Positions 1 through 7,034 of a DNA stretch of 64,000 nucleotides are shown piece after piece. The position numbers were made by a program, and so were the translations under genes. The notes beneath the pieces were generated by a model. It saw only the letters and a program-made list of their open reading frames with translations. It made no database searches and was not told the DNA's origin. Every line of letters begins with the position of its first letter. The stretch's first letter is position 1. The DNA is from Ardenticatenales bacterium. Its GTDB lineage: Bacteria; Chloroflexota; Anaerolineae; Promineifilales; Promineifilaceae. The DNA lies in assembly GCA_020634575.1 (NCBI GenBank), contig JACKBM010000032.1, positions 1-64,000 on the forward strand. The letters are read 5' to 3'.

Positions 1-1
1 G

Positions 2-3000
2 GCCGACTGGGTCGGCGTCGCCTGGACCGACATGAGCCGTCTCCACGCCTGGGCCGACGACCAAAACATCTATCTCTTCATTAATAGTCCGGCCTACGAT
101 CCGGCCGTTTCCAGCGGCCAGCTCGGCCTGGCCATCGACACCGGCCCCGGCGGTGGCAATTTTGACCCCTGGGGCAACGCCATCAGCTACGACTATCAGT
201 TCACGAACCAAAACCTGGGCAGCACGCCAACCGCTGCGGCTAACCTGCCCGATTACATCATTCGCGGCAACGTCTTTGGCCCCGATGCCTTCGGCGCCGA
301 AAATGGCTGGACCGAACTGCGGGGCTGGAACGGCAGCAACTTCGACACTGGCAGCGGCGCTGACTGGGGCGGCATCGGCAACAGCGGTCAGCCCAGCCTG
401 CCCGGCTCCAAGGTGGCCTGGAGCGCCGGCGAAGGTCTGCGCCTGACCATCCCCTTCAGCGACATCAACGTCGCCGCGGGTGACACCATCAACCTGCAAT
501 TCTTTGGCACGCAAAGTGGCGGCGGCAAGGGCGCTTATGACACCGTCCCCAGCGATGATCAATCCACCGGCTGGGACGACCCCACCACCCAGAACTACCT
601 GTCCAGCCTCACATTGCCCGGCGGCGAACCGCCCGTGGGCGACGGCTGCCAGAGTGGCGCGGCTATCGACAACAACGTTTTCTGGAATGAACTGGGCCAC
701 AACAGCCGGGACGGGCTCTTCCGCACCCCGGGCGGCCCGGTCACAACCGGCACCGCCGTCACCCTGCGCCTGCGCAGCGCCTGTGACGACCTGACCGGCG
801 TCAGCCTGCGCGTCTGGGATGACCGGGTCAACGCCCAGCAAATCCTGCCCCTGACCAAAGCGGCCAGCGACAACCTGTATGACTATTGGGAAGTCACATT
901 GCCGGCAGCGGCAAACACCACGCTTTACTGGTACCGCTTCATCGTCACCGATGGCGCCACCACCGTCTATTACGAAGACGATGGCGCCCGCGACATGGGT
1001 TGGGGCCAGGTGTTCGCTGACAGCCCGGACAACAGCTATCAGCTGACCGTTTACGATCCGGCCTTCACCACACCGGATTGGGTCAAGAATGCCGTTATCT
1101 ACCAAATCTTCCCGGACCGCTTCCGGGATGGGGATAGTGGGAATAACCCACCGGCCGGTCGCTTCTTCTACAACGAGCTGGACGGCACCATCGTTCGCTC
1201 CAACAGCAGCGATTGGAACAGCGCCGTCTGTGACCCGCGCGACGCGACCGACTGCCCTGGCACCTACAGCCTCAACTTCTACGGCGGCGACCTGCAAGGC
1301 GTGGCTGATGAGCTGGACTACTTGCAAAGCCTCGGCGTGACGGCGATCTACTTCAACCCGATCTTCGCCTCGCCCTCCAACCACAAATATGACACCGCTG
1401 ATTACAGCGTTATCTCCGCGGATTTCGGCGACCTGGCCGTCTTCCAGGCGCTCATCGACGAGGCCCACAGCCGCGGCATGCATGTCATCCTGGACGGCGT
1501 CTTCAACCATACCTCCTCGGACAGCAGTTACTTCGACCGCTACAGCCGCTTTGACGCCGCCGGTAACGAGACCAGCGCCGGCATCGGCACCAACGATGGC
1601 AGCGGCGCCTGCGAAAGCCCGGCTAGCCCCTATCGCGACTGGTATTACTTCACCGACGTCGCGCCCGGCACCGGCACCTGCGCCGGCTCCGATGGCAGCC
1701 CGAACGGCGCCGTCTACGAAAGCTGGTTCGGCTTTGACAGCCTGCCCAAGCTCAACGCCCAGAACCCCGACGTGCGCGCCTACATCTGGGACAGCACCGA
1801 CAGCATCGTCCAGTTCTGGCTCGGCCAGGGTGTGGATGGCTGGCGCTTCGACGTCGGCGGCGATGTCGACCCCGGCCTGACCAACGACCCCAACAACGAT
1901 TATTGGGAAGGGTTCCGCGCCGCCGCTCATGCGACCAATCCAGACACCTACCTGGTTCTGGAAGAGTGGGGCAACGCCTCGCCGTGGCTCCTGGGCGACG
2001 AGATGGACGCCACCATGAACTACCAGTACAGCTCGGCCATGCTGAGCTTCTGGCGGGACACAACGTTCGTCGACAATGACCACAACGCCGGCAGTTCGGC
2101 CGGCGTGCTGGCGCCACTAACGCCATCGCAGTTTGATGCCCGCATCCAGAACTGGATTGAGCGTTACCCGCCCGAAGCGTTGTACGCCATGATGAACCTG
2201 CTCGGCAGCCATGACACCAACCGGGCCCTCTTCATGCTCGACCACAACGCCACCGCCGGCACCGACGACACACCGCTGCGCGACCCGAACTACGACTGGT
2301 CCGACGCCATGACCCGCCTCCAGGGCGTAGTCCTGTTGCAAATGACCCTGCCCGGCGCGCCGACCATCTACTACGGCGACGAAGTCGGCCTGGTCGGCCC
2401 CGTCTACTACCACGGCGGCAACTGGGAAGACGACCCGTACAACCGGCAGCCCTACCCCTGGGCGGATGAGAGCGGCACACCGTTCTACAGCCACCTGCAG
2501 GCGGGCGGCGCCGGTCACACCGACCTGCTGCCGTACTACCAGGCGCTGACCGCCGCCCGCAACGCCCACCCGGCCCTGCGCACCGGCAGCTTCGACAGCC
2601 TGCTCATCGACGATAGCGCCAACGTCTACGTCTACGGCCGCCTCATGGCTGACTACAGCGATGCAGCCGTGGTCATCGTCAACCGGGCTGCCGGGGCGCA
2701 GAGCGTCACAGTAGATGTGAATGGCTATCTGCCCGCCGGCGCAAGCTTCAGCGACGTCCTCAACGGCGGCAGCTACACCGTGGACGGCAGCGGCCAGATC
2801 ACGGTGCCGACGGTGCCCGGTATGAGCGGCGCCTTGCTCGTGGCGGATGCCGCCCTGAGCGCCCCGCCTGCTGCCGTGAGCGATCTGGTCGTTAGCTCGG
2901 CCAACAGTGACAGCGTCAGCCTGAGCTGGAGCGCCGCCCCCGGCGCCAGCAGCTACGACGTTTACCGCAGCCCGCTCAGCGGCGGCGGCTACAGCCTCAT

Positions 3001-4774
3001 CGGCAACACGGCCGCCACCAGCTACAGCGACACGGGTCTCGACGTCGCTACAACCTACTACTACATCGTCGTCAGCCGGGCTGATGCCACTTTGCTTGTC
3101 GGCGGCAGCTCCAATGAAGTGGCGGCGACGCCCGCCTACAGCATCGGCTGGGCCAATCTGCAATGGCCGCCGGCCCTGAACCACACCATCAGCGCGGTCA
3201 ACCGCACCGAAAATGTCTACGGCCAGATCTGGATCGATGGCGTCACCAGCATTCCTGGCGCCACACCCGGTCTACTGGCCCAGGTCGGCTACGGCCCCGT
3301 CGGCACAACCGCATCCGACAGCTGGAGCTGGGCGCCGCTGGCCTTCAACGCCGACACCGGCAACAACGACGAATACGCCGGCAGCCTGCTGCCAACCGCT
3401 CTTGGCACCTACTGCTACACGACCCGCTACAGCGGCGACGGCGGCGCCAGCTGGTTCTACGCCGTCAACGGCCCGGACGAAGGCAACGCGACCTGCCCCG
3501 GCCCCTACGGCGTCCTGACCGTCCTGCCCAGTGCCGACACGACGGCGCCCGCCACGCCGACTGGCCTGGCCGTAACCGGCAGCAGCCCCAGCGACGTCAG
3601 CCTGAGCTGGGACGCCCATCCCAATACGGATGGCGACCTGGTTGGCTTTGAGCTTTACCGTGAGAACACGGCCGCGCCCGGCTACAGCCTCATCGCGGCC
3701 ATCAGCGATCCGGCAGCGACAAGCTACGTCGACACAGCCGTAACGCCTGGCGCCAACTACAACTATTACCTGGTCGCTTTCGACACCAGCTTCAACCGCT
3801 CCGGGGCATCGGACGTTGTGAACGCGACGGCGGAACCACGCATGGTGACCGTGACCTTCCGGGTAGGTGTACCGGCTTACACGCCGGGCACAGTCTTCAT
3901 CGTCGGCGACCTCGACGCCTTTGGCCCCTGGAACCCGGGCCTGGTGCCGATGACCCAGGCAGACGCGACCACCTGGAGCTACACCCTGGACATTCTGGAC
4001 GGCACAACGCTGCAGTTCAAGTTCACCCGGGGCAGCTGGGACACGGTCGAATCTTGGGGTTCCATCGTCAACATCAACAATCGCAGCGTGAACATCAGCT
4101 ATGGCAGCGACGGTACCCAGCTTGTCGACCTGACGGCGACCGATTGGGGGGCTGGGTCGGATTCAACCAAAGCGGTCCAATATTGGCGCGACCCGCTGGT
4201 GACCGCGGTCAGCCCGGCCGACGGTAGCACAAGCGTGCCGCTGACCAGCCCCGTGACGGTCAGCTGGAGCATTCCGATGGCGCCGGACACGGACTTTGTG
4301 GTGAGCGGACCGGCCGGTACCGTCCCCGGCAGCTTCGCCTACGACGCGGCCGGCCAGACCGTGACCTTCACACCGGCCGCTCCCCTGGAACCGGGCACAA
4401 CCTATGATGTCACTATCGCCGGCGCCAGCTCGGTGGGCGTGCCAGGCGGCGACAGCGGGGTCCAGCAGGTTGGCGTCACAACCCAATTCACGACCATCAG
4501 CATCGAAGCGCAGATGGCCGACCTCTTCTACGAGATCGGCGACCGCATCGCCGACGGCACGCTGAACCCGCTGGCCGGGGCGCTGCTCCAGCAGAAGCTG
4601 TTGTTCAGCTACTTTGCCTTGCAGATCAACCGGCCGGACAAAGCGATCCTCTACCTGGAGGCGTTCATCTACAAAGTCGAAAAATACGAATGGCACGGCC
4701 TCCTCAGCCCCGACCTCGCCGCTGACTGGACGGCCCGCGCCCAATCCCTGATCGATCAAATCCGCGCCGAATAA
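2..4774 (+). CDS. Secreted modular GH13 amylopullulanase-like glycosidase (5' end outside window)
   Basis: Starch- or pullulan-degrading enzyme, presumably secreted. The frame is open to the window edge, so the true start and signal peptide are missing; residues are counted from the Met at base 32. Order seen: an N-terminal glucodextranase-type beta module (about 1-200), an Ig-like/CBM34-type module (about 210-340), the GH13 barrel (about 350-860), a first FnIII (about 945-1035), an aromatic-rich module (about 1037-1170), a second FnIII (about 1175-1265), a CBM20 starch-binding module (about 1270-1370), a Big_5 Ig-like module (about 1385-1480) and a FIMAH module (about 1495-1580). GH13 catalytic residues are visible: DGVFNHTS, nucleophile D607 in GWRFDVGGD, acid/base E644 in VLEEWGN and D728 in GSHDTN. 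FnIII-CBM20 tails are known from amylopullulanases; neopullulanase or amylase remain possible. A terminator follows. Confidence 0.9.
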   Translation, partial: ADWVGVAWTDMSRLHAWADDQNIYLFINSPAYDPAVSSGQLGLAIDTGPGGGNFDPWGNAISYDYQFTNQNLGSTPTAAANLPDYIIRGNVFGPDAFGAENGWTELRGWNGSNFDTGSGADWGGIGNSGQPSLPGSKVAWSAGEGLRLTIPFSDINVAAGDTINLQFFGTQSGGGKGAYDTVPSDDQSTGWDDPTTQNYLSSLTLPGGEPPVGDGCQSGAAIDNNVFWNELGHNSRDGLFRTPGGPVTTGTAVTLRLRSACDDLTGVSLRVWDDRVNAQQILPLTKAASDNLYDYWEVTLPAAANTTLYWYRFIVTDGATTVYYEDDGARDMGWGQVFADSPDNSYQLTVYDPAFTTPDWVKNAVIYQIFPDRFRDGDSGNNPPAGRFFYNELDGTIVRSNSSDWNSAVCDPRDATDCPGTYSLNFYGGDLQGVADELDYLQSLGVTAIYFNPIFASPSNHKYDTADYSVISADFGDLAVFQALIDEAHSRGMHVILDGVFNHTSSDSSYFDRYSRFDAAGNETSAGIGTNDGSGACESPASPYRDWYYFTDVAPGTGTCAGSDGSPNGAVYESWFGFDSLPKLNAQNPDVRAYIWDSTDSIVQFWLGQGVDGWRFDVGGDVDPGLTNDPNNDYWEGFRAAAHATNPDTYLVLEEWGNASPWLLGDEMDATMNYQYSSAMLSFWRDTTFVDNDHNAGSSAGVLAPLTPSQFDARIQNWIERYPPEALYAMMNLLGSHDTNRALFMLDHNATAGTDDTPLRDPNYDWSDAMTRLQGVVLLQMTLPGAPTIYYGDEVGLVGPVYYHGGNWEDDPYNRQPYPWADESGTPFYSHLQAGGAGHTDLLPYYQALTAARNAHPALRTGSFDSLLIDDSANVYVYGRLMADYSDAAVVIVNRAAGAQSVTVDVNGYLPAGASFSDVLNGGSYTVDGSGQITVPTVPGMSGALLVADAALSAPPAAVSDLVVSSANSDSVSLSWSAAPGASSYDVYRSPLSGGGYSLIGNTAATSYSDTGLDVATTYYYIVVSRADATLLVGGSSNEVAATPAYSIGWANLQWPPALNHTISAVNRTENVYGQIWIDGVTSIPGATPGLLAQVGYGPVGTTASDSWSWAPLAFNADTGNNDEYAGSLLPTALGTYCYTTRYSGDGGASWFYAVNGPDEGNATCPGPYGVLTVLPSADTTAPATPTGLAVTGSSPSDVSLSWDAHPNTDGDLVGFELYRENTAAPGYSLIAAISDPAATSYVDTAVTPGANYNYYLVAFDTSFNRSGASDVVNATAEPRMVTVTFRVGVPAYTPGTVFIVGDLDAFGPWNPGLVPMTQADATTWSYTLDILDGTTLQFKFTRGSWDTVESWGSIVNINNRSVNISYGSDGTQLVDLTATDWGAGSDSTKAVQYWRDPLVTAVSPADGSTSVPLTSPVTVSWSIPMAPDTDFVVSGPAGTVPGSFAYDAAGQTVTFTPAAPLEPGTTYDVTIAGASSVGVPGGDSGVQQVGVTTQFTTISIEAQMADLFYEIGDRIADGTLNPLAGALLQQKLLFSYFALQINRPDKAILYLEAFIYKVEKYEWHGLLSPDLAADWTARAQSLIDQIRAE

Positions 4775-4780
4775 GGTAAA

Positions 4781-4804
4781 GACGTGCCGCCGGCACGTCT
4801 CTAC
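4781..4804. repeat. Hairpin repeat, family E copy 1
   Basis: GACGTGCCG and CGGCACGTC form a 9-bp stem around one base, seven bases after the amylase stop codon, followed by TCTACA. The same GACGYGCC-type hairpin ending in TCT(C/T)TAC recurs at 5696, 5751, 11449, 44305 and 44478, nearly always directly behind a stop codon. Confidence 0.7.
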
Positions 4805-4830
4805 AGCGCTCATCACGACACCATCCCCCC

Positions 4831-4865
4831 CGGGCCGCGCACACCCTGCGCGGCCCGGCTCTTTT
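4831..4865 (+). terminator. Rho-independent terminator after the amylase gene
   Basis: A perfect 10-bp stem, CGGGCCGCGC (4831-4840) with GCGCGGCCCG (4848-4857), has a 7-base loop and is followed by GCTCTTTTC. It sits 57 bases after the stop codon and just upstream of the ArsR promoter, so it insulates the two units. Confidence 0.75.
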
Positions 4866-4874
4866 CCCGCCCCA

Positions 4875-4903
4875 TTGACAACCCGTAACCCATCTGTTAC
4901 ATT
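4875..4903 (+). promoter_or_regulatory. Sigma-70-type promoter of the ArsR/SRPBCC operon
   Basis: TTGACA (4875-4880), a 17-base spacer and TACATT (4898-4903) make a near-consensus promoter. The start point would fall near 4910, leaving a leader of about 15 bases before the ATG at 4925. Confidence 0.8.
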
Positions 4904-4924
4904 GTCGCGTAACAAGGACGTTAC
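4885..4924. promoter_or_regulatory. Two identical inverted-repeat operators GTAAC-N6-GTTAC
   Basis: The inverted repeat GTAAC-N6-GTTAC occurs twice, at 4885-4900 (spacer and -10 box) and at 4909-4924 (ending at the ATG and enclosing the SD-like AAGGA). The centres are 24 bp apart. The geometry suits autorepression by the ArsR-family protein encoded immediately downstream; that this protein binds here is inference. Confidence 0.6.
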
Positions 4925-5245
4925 ATGAATCAACCAGATCTCAACCACGCATTTGCCGCCCTGGCCGACCCGGCCCGGCGGGCCCTCGTGCTCACCCTCG
5001 CCCGGGGCCCGCAAACGGCCGGCGCCCTGGCCGAGCCCTTTGCCATCAGCCGGCCGGCGATCTCGCGCCACCTCCGTGTCCTCCGCGAGGCGGGGCTGGT
5101 CGCGGCCCACACACAAGGCCGCGAACGTCTCTATCACCTCGCCCCTGACCGTTTCCAGGAAATGAGCCACTGGCTGTCGGAGCTTGAAATGCTCTGGGAT
5201 GAGGCGCTGCTCTCCCTCAAGCAACTTGTGGAGGAAGCCGAATGA
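4925..5245 (+). CDS. ArsR-family winged-helix transcriptional regulator
   Basis: A 106-residue winged-helix repressor that fills the usual ArsR length. Recognition-helix region: AGALAEPFAISRPAISRHLR (about 38-57), then the wing LVAAHTQGRERLYHLAPD. The metal-binding ELCVCDL motif of classical ArsR/SmtB is absent, so it belongs to the non-metal subgroup usually found with SRPBCC proteins. The ATG at 4925 is preceded by AAGGAC at six bases. The gene overlaps the SRPBCC gene by four bases (ATGA), so the two are translationally coupled. Regulation is probably autogenous through the two inverted repeats covering the -10 box and the ribosome-binding site. The ligand is unknown. Confidence 0.9.
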   Translation: MNQPDLNHAFAALADPARRALVLTLARGPQTAGALAEPFAISRPAISRHLRVLREAGLVAAHTQGRERLYHLAPDRFQEMSHWLSELEMLWDEALLSLKQLVEEAE

Positions 5246-5694
5246 CCGCCATCGAACGCGCCATCGCCATCGCGGCGCCGCCAGAGCGGGTCTTTGCCGC
5301 CTACGTCGAACAGATCAACGCCTGGTGGCCACGGCAGGGTCTGTTTCGCTACACCTTCGCGCCCGCCAGCACGGCGCCCGCCGAAATCCATTTCGAGCCC
5401 GTGCCTGGCGGCCGGCTCTACGAGCGCTTCGCTGACGGTAGCGAATACATCATCGGCCATATCCTGGAATGGCAGCCGCCGCAACGCCTGGTCTACAGCT
5501 GGCGCGCCCCGGACTGGTCCCACAAAACCACAGTTGAGGTAACCTTCAGCCACCAAGACAACCAGACGCATGTCACCGTACGCCACAGCGGCTTTGACCA
5601 ACTCAGCCAACCCGGCGCCGGCAAAGGCTACGGCCTCGGCCTCGATACCGACATCCTGCCAGCCCTCCAGCGCTGGCTCACAACCCACCCGTAA
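5242..5694 (+). CDS. SRPBCC (AHSA1/START-like) domain protein
   Basis: A 150-residue single-domain cytosolic protein of the AHSA1 branch of the SRPBCC fold. Seen: the N-terminal strand TAIERAIAIAAPPERVFAAY, the central GGRLYERFADGSEYIIGHIL with EWQPPQRLVYSW, and the C-terminal long helix DILPALQRWL. The family forms a hydrophobic ligand cavity; many members have no known ligand. ArsR-SRPBCC pairs with a four-base overlap are common in bacteria, and the partner likely acts downstream of, or modulates, the regulator. No signal peptide or membrane segment is present. Confidence 0.88.
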   Translation: MTAIERAIAIAAPPERVFAAYVEQINAWWPRQGLFRYTFAPASTAPAEIHFEPVPGGRLYERFADGSEYIIGHILEWQPPQRLVYSWRAPDWSHKTTVEVTFSHQDNQTHVTVRHSGFDQLSQPGAGKGYGLGLDTDILPALQRWLTTHP

Positions 5695-5695
5695 A

Positions 5696-5777
5696 GACGC
5701 GCCGCTGGCGCGTCTCGGCTGACGTGGCCGGCGCCTGTCTACACCCGAAAAGAGACGTGCCAGCGGCCCGTCTCTAC
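5696..5777. repeat. Two family E hairpins behind the SRPBCC gene
   Basis: GACGCGCC-GCT-GGCGCGTC (5696-5714) begins two bases after the TAA. A second, imperfect copy lies at 5751-5775 (AGAGACGTGCC-AGC-GGCCCGTCTCT) and is followed by TACGGG. They may act as weak terminators for the operon, since neither is followed by a good T tract. Confidence 0.65.
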
Positions 5778-5804
5778 GGGACCATCATCTACGGATAACA
5801 ACAT

Positions 5805-6209
5805 ATGACAATCATCTACCGCGAACCTATGCTTAACTACTACGTCCACGACGTCAATGCCATGGCCGCCTTTTACTGCGACAACTTCGGTTTCCGCGAG
5901 AGCTTCCGTATCCCCCAGGAAGGTGAACCGCTCAAAGTCGAGGTCCGGCTGGGCGACTTTCTCATCGGCTTTGGCAACATTGAAGTCGCCAAATCGTTGC
6001 ATTTCCTGCCCTTGAACCCCGGGCTGCCTCGCTCGGAGCTGGTGTTGTGGGCGGATGACGTGGACGCGGTGTATGAGGCGCTGACGGCCAAAGGCGTTCG
6101 TTGTATCAGCGAACCGCACAGCTTCCTGGAATCGCCGCCCTTGCGCGCGGCTTTTTTTATGGATCCGGAAGGCAATCACATTCAGATTGTTTGCCGGCGG
6201 CAATCGTGA
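5805..6209 (+). CDS. VOC-family (glyoxalase/bleomycin-resistance-like) protein
   Basis: A 134-residue protein with two paired beta-alpha-beta-beta-beta modules. The first module begins MLNYYVHDVNAMAAFYCDNF and the second begins SELVLWADDVDAVYEAL and ends FMDPEGNHIQIVCR, which is the classic VOC ending. The usual first-module metal histidine is replaced (NYYV), while the last-strand DPEGNH region is conserved, so metal binding is uncertain. Members act as glyoxalases, dioxygenases, resistance proteins or simple binding proteins; the substrate cannot be read from sequence. It stands alone between two repeats and has a weak ribosome-binding site. Confidence 0.85.
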   Translation: MTIIYREPMLNYYVHDVNAMAAFYCDNFGFRESFRIPQEGEPLKVEVRLGDFLIGFGNIEVAKSLHFLPLNPGLPRSELVLWADDVDAVYEALTAKGVRCISEPHSFLESPPLRAAFFMDPEGNHIQIVCRRQS

Positions 6210-6284
6210 TGATGGTTTGCTATCCCCCCTCATTACCACTAAAATCATGCCGCTTATTCTTGCATGAATTGGAGAATGACCTGC

Positions 6285-6506
6285 ATGGTTACACGTGAAG
6301 AACACGCCGCTTCGCTGGCGCGAATCAAGGAAGGGTTGGCTACCAGGGTGCGTATCCTGGTCCCGGCTGATGCCTGCCCGGTCTGCCGGATGTTTGAAGG
6401 CGTCTATGATTTTGATGATGTCCCGGAGCTGCCGCTGGAAGGTTGTTCAGAAGAGTTGGGCTGCCGGGCTTACTATGCGCCGGTGCTTGACCGGTACGGC
6501 CCCTAG
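6285..6506 (+). CDS. Small conserved hypothetical protein with paired cysteines
   Basis: A 73-residue acidic protein that I do not recognise. It has CPVC near residue 31 and a second pair, GCSEELGC, about 25 residues later, which suggests a zinc-ribbon-like or redox site. The C-terminus LGCRAYYAPVLDRYGP is typical of short proteins with a conserved Cys-Arg-x-Tyr end. I chose the ATG at 6285, ten bases after GGAG; an ATG at 6264 would add seven residues but has no ribosome-binding site. It lies 11 bases upstream of the cytochrome c gene and is probably co-transcribed with it. Confidence 0.6.
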   Translation: MVTREEHAASLARIKEGLATRVRILVPADACPVCRMFEGVYDFDDVPELPLEGCSEELGCRAYYAPVLDRYGP

Positions 6507-6517
6507 CTGAGGTTCGC

Positions 6518-6910
6518 ATGCGGATGCTGGGGGTAACCGGCCGGTTTTTCATCGGCTGCCTGTTGCTGATCCTGACGGCCTGCGGCGGGGCTGCCCCAAC
6601 CGACGTCACCCCAACCCGCTCCGCCGAGCAAAAGCTGGGTGCCACCGTTTTTAGCCAGGAATGTGCCCGCTGCCATTCGCTTGAGCCTGATACAGTCATT
6701 GTCGGGCCTTCCTTGCATGGCGTCGCCGACCGGGCCGGGAGCCGCGTCCCCAATCAGGATGCCGCTGAATACCTGCTCGTTTCGATCCTGTCACCGGCCG
6801 ATTACATCGTCGCCGGTTTTGATGACCTGATGCCCACGACCCTGGGCACCGATCTGACCAGCGAAGAGCTGGATGCCGTTATCGCTTTCCTGTTGACCCA
6901 GACTGAATGA
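6518..6910 (+). CDS. Cytochrome c-type lipoprotein (mono-haem)
   Basis: A 130-residue small class I cytochrome c, exported and probably lipid-anchored. A hydrophobic leader ends in the lipobox LTAC (Cys22). The haem motif CARCH is at 49-53, and a Met in DDLMPTTLG (about 107) is the likely sixth ligand. The C-terminal helix LDAVIAFLLTQTE is the usual packing helix. GAGG lies five bases before the ATG. It is followed by a di-haem peroxidase-like gene and is a plausible electron partner for it; the linkage is inferred from adjacency. Confidence 0.9.
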   Translation: MRMLGVTGRFFIGCLLLILTACGGAAPTDVTPTRSAEQKLGATVFSQECARCHSLEPDTVIVGPSLHGVADRAGSRVPNQDAAEYLLVSILSPADYIVAGFDDLMPTTLGTDLTSEELDAVIAFLLTQTE

Positions 6911-6920
6911 GGTTTCTTCG

Positions 6921-7008
6921 CCGCAGATTGCGCAGATTAAGGGATTTGGACTTCGCGGTCAGAGTAAGAACGCGAACATAACCATCCCAAAATCTGCGCA
7001 ATCTGCGG
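6921..7008. repeat. Long hairpin repeat, family B copy 1
   Basis: CCGCAGATTGCGCAGATT (6921-6938) is perfectly inverted at 6991-7008 around a 52-base loop containing TTCGCGGTC and CGCGAAC. Related copies are at 40620-40697 and 56082-56234. It fills the gap between the cytochrome c and peroxidase genes. Confidence 0.85.
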
Positions 7009-7034
7009 CAAAAAACTAGCGCAAGGAGAAGAGG

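Noticed and set aside
2117..3184. A 355-codon open frame opposite the amylase gene
   Set aside because: Antisense of a motif-rich catalytic region; composition (Val/Ala/Gly/Asp) is that of reversed GC-rich codons.
4163..5224. A 353-codon minus-strand frame covering the terminator, promoter and ArsR gene
   Set aside because: It overlaps a strong terminator, promoter and two supported genes; no homologous domain.
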